Assembly (NCBI GenBank): GCA_022707945.1
Contig: JAKIZQ010000008.1
Location: 10,133-17,617, forward strand
From: Bdellovibrionales bacterium
GTDB lineage: Bacteria > Bdellovibrionota > JAFGOL01
DNA length: 7,485 nucleotides
Direction of reading: 5' to 3'
The translations under genes and the position numbers were made by a program. Under the pieces are notes generated by a model. That model was not told the DNA's origin. It worked only from the letters and a program-made list of their open reading frames with translations, and did no database searches. Of the stretch, positions 5,279-7,485 are shown piece after piece (the first letter of the stretch is position 1; the number at the start of each line of letters is the position of its first letter).

Positions 5279-6634
5279 TTTAAAGAACAGTATAGAGTTA
5301 AGCAAGAACAAAGGTATGAGTATCAATATTGACCACATCATATATCCAAAAAAACTTGGCATTTTTATACCAGAATCCTCTGAAATTGATTTTACCATAA
5401 AGTTCGGCCCATTACCTATATAAGTATTGGCCCCCATAAAAACAGCACCCATAGATATAGCTAATAAAAGACTTTCTGCTACCAAGGAGCCGTCTTTTAG
5501 AGTTATGTATGAAGCTCCGTGATAAATGAGGTCCATAGATACTGTCTTTGAGGTCGATAGAAAAGTTAAGTATGTTGGTGCATTGTCAAGAAAAGAGGAC
5601 AGCGCTCCGGTTAACCAAAAAAACTGCCAGGGTTCTGTTATTCCCAGTGACTGACCCTTTAATTCCAATATTTTTAATAAGGGAATCATTGATGCGAATA
5701 TTGCCGCAAAAAGTATGGCAACTTCTTTTATTGGGAACCAAGTAAAACCATTTTGTTCTCTATATTTTTTTGGAGTGAATTTTAATGACAAGAATACCAT
5801 AGTTCCAAATATCAGTATTTGTATTAAGTCTTTTAATAAAAGGTTCATATTGTCTGGTAGTTTTGAGTATACTAGAACTCCTGCTATTATTCCCAACAGG
5901 AACAGAAAGTTTATTTTTCCCTCTATAACTAGTTTCTTGCCTTTCTTAATTTCTTCTTTCTTGTTATGAACATGTTCTTTTCTTAATAAAATATGATCTA
6001 TTATGAAGAACATAGTTATTAACACTATGTTGTTGAATAACCACGCAGGGAACAAATTTAGCGTCCAAAAGAAAGGTACTCCTTTTAGAAATCCTAGGAA
6101 TAGTGGTGGATCACCAAAAGGTGTCAAGCTACCTCCTATATTTGCAACTATGAATATAAAAAATATTATAACGTGTGCCTTGTTTTTGCGTTCTTTATTC
6201 AATCTTATGATCGGTCTTATTAATAACATCGCTGCACCAGTAGTTCCTATTAAACTAGCAAGTATGGCTCCTATGAACAAGATACAAGAGTTAACAATAG
6301 ACGATACTTTTATATTCTCTTTTAATAGTATTCCACCACTTATAATGAACAAAGAAGCTAGCAGGGCAATAAATGCTATGTATTCTATCGCTGTATGATA
6401 TAACCAATGCCAGTTATAGACCATTACTGCCAGTGCCATTGGGGTTCCAATAATAATAGATACTTTAGTAAAATTATGATGCCACCATTTTGAGTTTATA
6501 AGAGGTATGATTGCTATGCTTAATAGCATTAATATGAATGGTATTCCTGCGTAATAAGGTAATTCAGTCATTGTAGAAGCCAAATACATAAACGCTACAC
6601 TAAGGATTGAGGCTATTATTATTGTTATTTTCAT
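5276..6634 (-). CDS. NhaD/ArsB-type ion transporter, putative sodium:proton antiporter
   Basis: This 452-residue polytopic inner-membrane protein has about 11-12 hydrophobic helices and belongs by its motifs to the ion-transporter (IT) superfamily that includes NhaD, ArsB and citrate transporters. Its two halves carry the paired re-entrant-type motifs: GTTGAAMLLIRP at 130-141 with NIGGSLTPFGDPPLFLGF at 165-182 in the first half, and SSFLDNAPTYLTF at 346-358 with GANTYIGNGPNFMVKSISE at 401-419 in the second. A basic cytoplasmic loop (about 218-240, HVHNKKEEIKKGKK) joins them. The GDPPLFLGFLKGVPFFW signature is, to my knowledge, typical of proteins annotated as sodium:proton antiporters of COG1055. 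The substrate is not proven by sequence; a citrate/dicarboxylate or arsenite role is less likely but possible. The start is supported by AAGGAG 5 nt upstream, and the ATG overlaps the previous gene's TGA by 4 nt (ATGA). The gene is full length with no break. Confidence 0.85.
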   Translation of the reverse strand: MKITIIIASILSVAFMYLASTMTELPYYAGIPFILMLLSIAIIPLINSKWWHHNFTKVSIIIGTPMALAVMVYNWHWLYHTAIEYIAFIALLASLFIISGGILLKENIKVSSIVNSCILFIGAILASLIGTTGAAMLLIRPIIRLNKERKNKAHVIIFFIFIVANIGGSLTPFGDPPLFLGFLKGVPFFWTLNLFPAWLFNNIVLITMFFIIDHILLRKEHVHNKKEEIKKGKKLVIEGKINFLFLLGIIAGVLVYSKLPDNMNLLLKDLIQILIFGTMVFLSLKFTPKKYREQNGFTWFPIKEVAILFAAIFASMIPLLKILELKGQSLGITEPWQFFWLTGALSSFLDNAPTYLTFLSTSKTVSMDLIYHGASYITLKDGSLVAESLLLAISMGAVFMGANTYIGNGPNFMVKSISEDSGIKMPSFFGYMMWSILILIPLFLLNSILFFK

Positions 6635-7098
6635 TTTAACTCCTTCTGTTCTTTTATTCGTATTTCTATCTTTGTATCACCTTTTTTATTTATCACCACG
6701 ATTGGTTGTTCTTGTTTTATGTCTAACTTTGAGAACAGTATGTCTTCGTCTAAACTTATTAAACCCAGCTCTGATATGTTGCTTATGTCTCCAAAGTCGG
6801 TTTTGTTATTAATGTGATCTTTTAGTTGGTAATGTTTGCCATCGGTGCTCAACGTGAATATGTGTTTTCCTGTATTAGCAACTCCATCAAGTATTGCTAT
6901 TTTTTTTGTCCTGTTTATTTGTGTGTATACGGCAAACCTTTCTTCTATTTCTGGACCACTTATCCTGACTTTAAGTATTTGAGTAATGGCATCGTCTTTA
7001 GGACTTATCACAAGCTTGCCAAAATTGTGGGCACAAGAAGACACTAATATTAATACAGGAATTATTACCTTATTTATCCTTTTCTTGAACAGAGACAT
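6631..7098 (-). CDS. Small outer-membrane lipoprotein, possibly LolB-like
   Basis: This is a 155-residue lipoprotein. A basic start (FKKRINK) and hydrophobic core lead to the lipobox LVSSC, so Cys22 would be acylated; Ala at the next position fits sorting to the outer membrane. The mature part of 134 residues looks beta-rich: ILKVRISGPE (41-50), ERFAVYTQI (53-61), KKIAILDG (65-72), GKHIFTLSTDGKHYQL (77-92), QPIVVINKKG (131-140). LolB accepts lipoproteins from LolA and inserts them in the outer membrane. The reason to consider LolB is the position directly after a TPR gene of the type that precedes lolB in Pseudomonas, and the general pattern of a curved beta-sheet. Against it, the protein is about 50 residues shorter than E. 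coli LolB and I see no decisive motif. I chose the ATG at 7098, with GGAG 7 nt upstream, over an adjacent TTG at 7101. It overlaps the TPR gene by 29 nt and the transporter gene by 4 nt. Confidence 0.7.
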   Translation of the reverse strand: MSLFKKRINKVIIPVLILVSSCAHNFGKLVISPKDDAITQILKVRISGPEIEERFAVYTQINRTKKIAILDGVANTGKHIFTLSTDGKHYQLKDHINNKTDFGDISNISELGLISLDEDILFSKLDIKQEQPIVVINKKGDTKIEIRIKEQKELK

Positions 7099-7485
7099 CA
7101 AAACTCTCCAATGTCTTATTTATCTCTGTTCTCTTATCACTGTAATGCTCTGAATTCAACATTTCTGACAAAACCTTTTTTAGTTTTAATTGGCCCTCTT
7201 TATCATTGGTCTTTTTATAAAGAGCAAACAAGTGATCGAATATTTCTTGTTCGAAGGAGTTGTCTTTTAAAGACGCCTTAAGCGCGGATTCAAGAAAACT
7301 TCTGGATCTTTTGAGATCGCCCTTTTTGTATAGTACCCAGCCCATGCTATCCATTATGTAATAGCTTTCTGGCATTATTTGTAATGCTTTTTTTATTAAT
7401 TTTTCTGCTTCTTCTATTTTTTCTGGTTTTTCTTCAGCGTAATAATAACCCACATAATTAAGCGCATCTACGTTCTCTGGGTTTA
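7070..7485 (-). CDS. TPR protein, C-terminal 137 residues (5' end beyond the window)
   Basis: The frame is open to the right edge, so the gene starts outside and only the C-terminus is visible. Two TPR units can be read. The first begins NPENVDALNYVGYYYAEE and ends with EEAEKLIKKALQIMPES. The second contains MDSMGWVLYKKGDLKRSRSF and ends with LESALKAS. A further helical segment (FEQEIFDHLFALYKKTNDKEG) looks like a degenerate third unit, followed by a charged tail. The combination of an ALN-Y-GYY-A repeat followed by a DSMGWVLYK repeat is, from my knowledge of the family, characteristic of the large exported TPR proteins encoded just before lolB in Pseudomonas and relatives. TPR proteins are scaffolds for protein contacts; no enzymatic role is visible. 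A GTG at 7453 could be mistaken for the start, but the TPR motif clearly continues upstream of it. The gene leads the visible part of the leftward operon, and its end overlaps the lipoprotein start by 29 nt. Confidence 0.85.
   Translation of the reverse strand, partial: NPENVDALNYVGYYYAEEKPEKIEEAEKLIKKALQIMPESYYIMDSMGWVLYKKGDLKRSRSFLESALKASLKDNSFEQEIFDHLFALYKKTNDKEGQLKLKKVLSEMLNSEHYSDKRTEINKTLESFDVSVQEKDK

Noticed and set aside
6003..6398. A 131-residue rightward frame opposite the transporter gene.
   Set aside because: It mirrors transmembrane codons of the clearly real transporter, and no independent domain or start signal is visible.
1..7485. Defence system, prophage, mobile element or CRISPR content.
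   Set aside because: I found no integrase, transposase, nuclease, spaced repeats or inverted terminal repeats. The genes read as chromosomal envelope functions.

Overview
This AT-rich window, which looks like roughly one-third G+C by eye, comes from a diderm (Gram-negative) bacterium. Evidence for an outer membrane includes a BamB-type lipoprotein, a TolB periplasmic propeller, a predicted outer-membrane beta-barrel and a second lipoprotein with a good lipobox. Arginine is mostly AGA/AGG. The lineage cannot be fixed from sequence alone. The YfgM-like protein's N-terminus (a KELKSPD stretch before the membrane helix) and the style of the beta-barrel protein remind me of low-GC Deltaproteobacteria or Bdellovibrionota, but this is a low-confidence guess.

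Layout, left to right. (1) The 3' part of an unrecognised rightward gene ends at 410. (2) A leftward beta-barrel gene (394-1221) overlaps it tail to tail by 17 bp. (3) A 90-bp divergent intergenic region (1222-1311) holds a near-consensus sigma70-type promoter facing right. (4) A rightward operon follows: yfgM-like TPR membrane protein, bamB, tolB, joined by a 4-nt overlap and a 4-nt gap. (5) From 4339 to the window end everything is leftward and tightly packed. In transcription order this is a TPR protein (its 5' part lies outside the window), a short lipoprotein in the position LolB occupies in other proteobacteria, an NhaD/ArsB-type ion transporter, and a membrane-anchored protein of unknown function. 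The stop codon of the last one abuts the tolB stop codon with no base between them.

Most of the window concerns the cell envelope. The YfgM-like protein and BamB are linked to export and outer-membrane protein assembly, and TolB belongs to the Tol-Pal system. The divergent barrel protein would be a client of the BAM machinery. The leftward operon may contribute a lipoprotein-localisation factor and a sodium/proton or anion transporter.

I saw no tRNA, rRNA, CRISPR array, insertion sequence or phage gene, and no convincing rho-independent terminator. Apart from 1222-1311 there is almost no non-coding DNA. I see no clear new system. The most open items are three proteins I cannot assign: the left-edge gene, the anchored protein at 4339-5265, and the short lipoprotein at 6631-7098.
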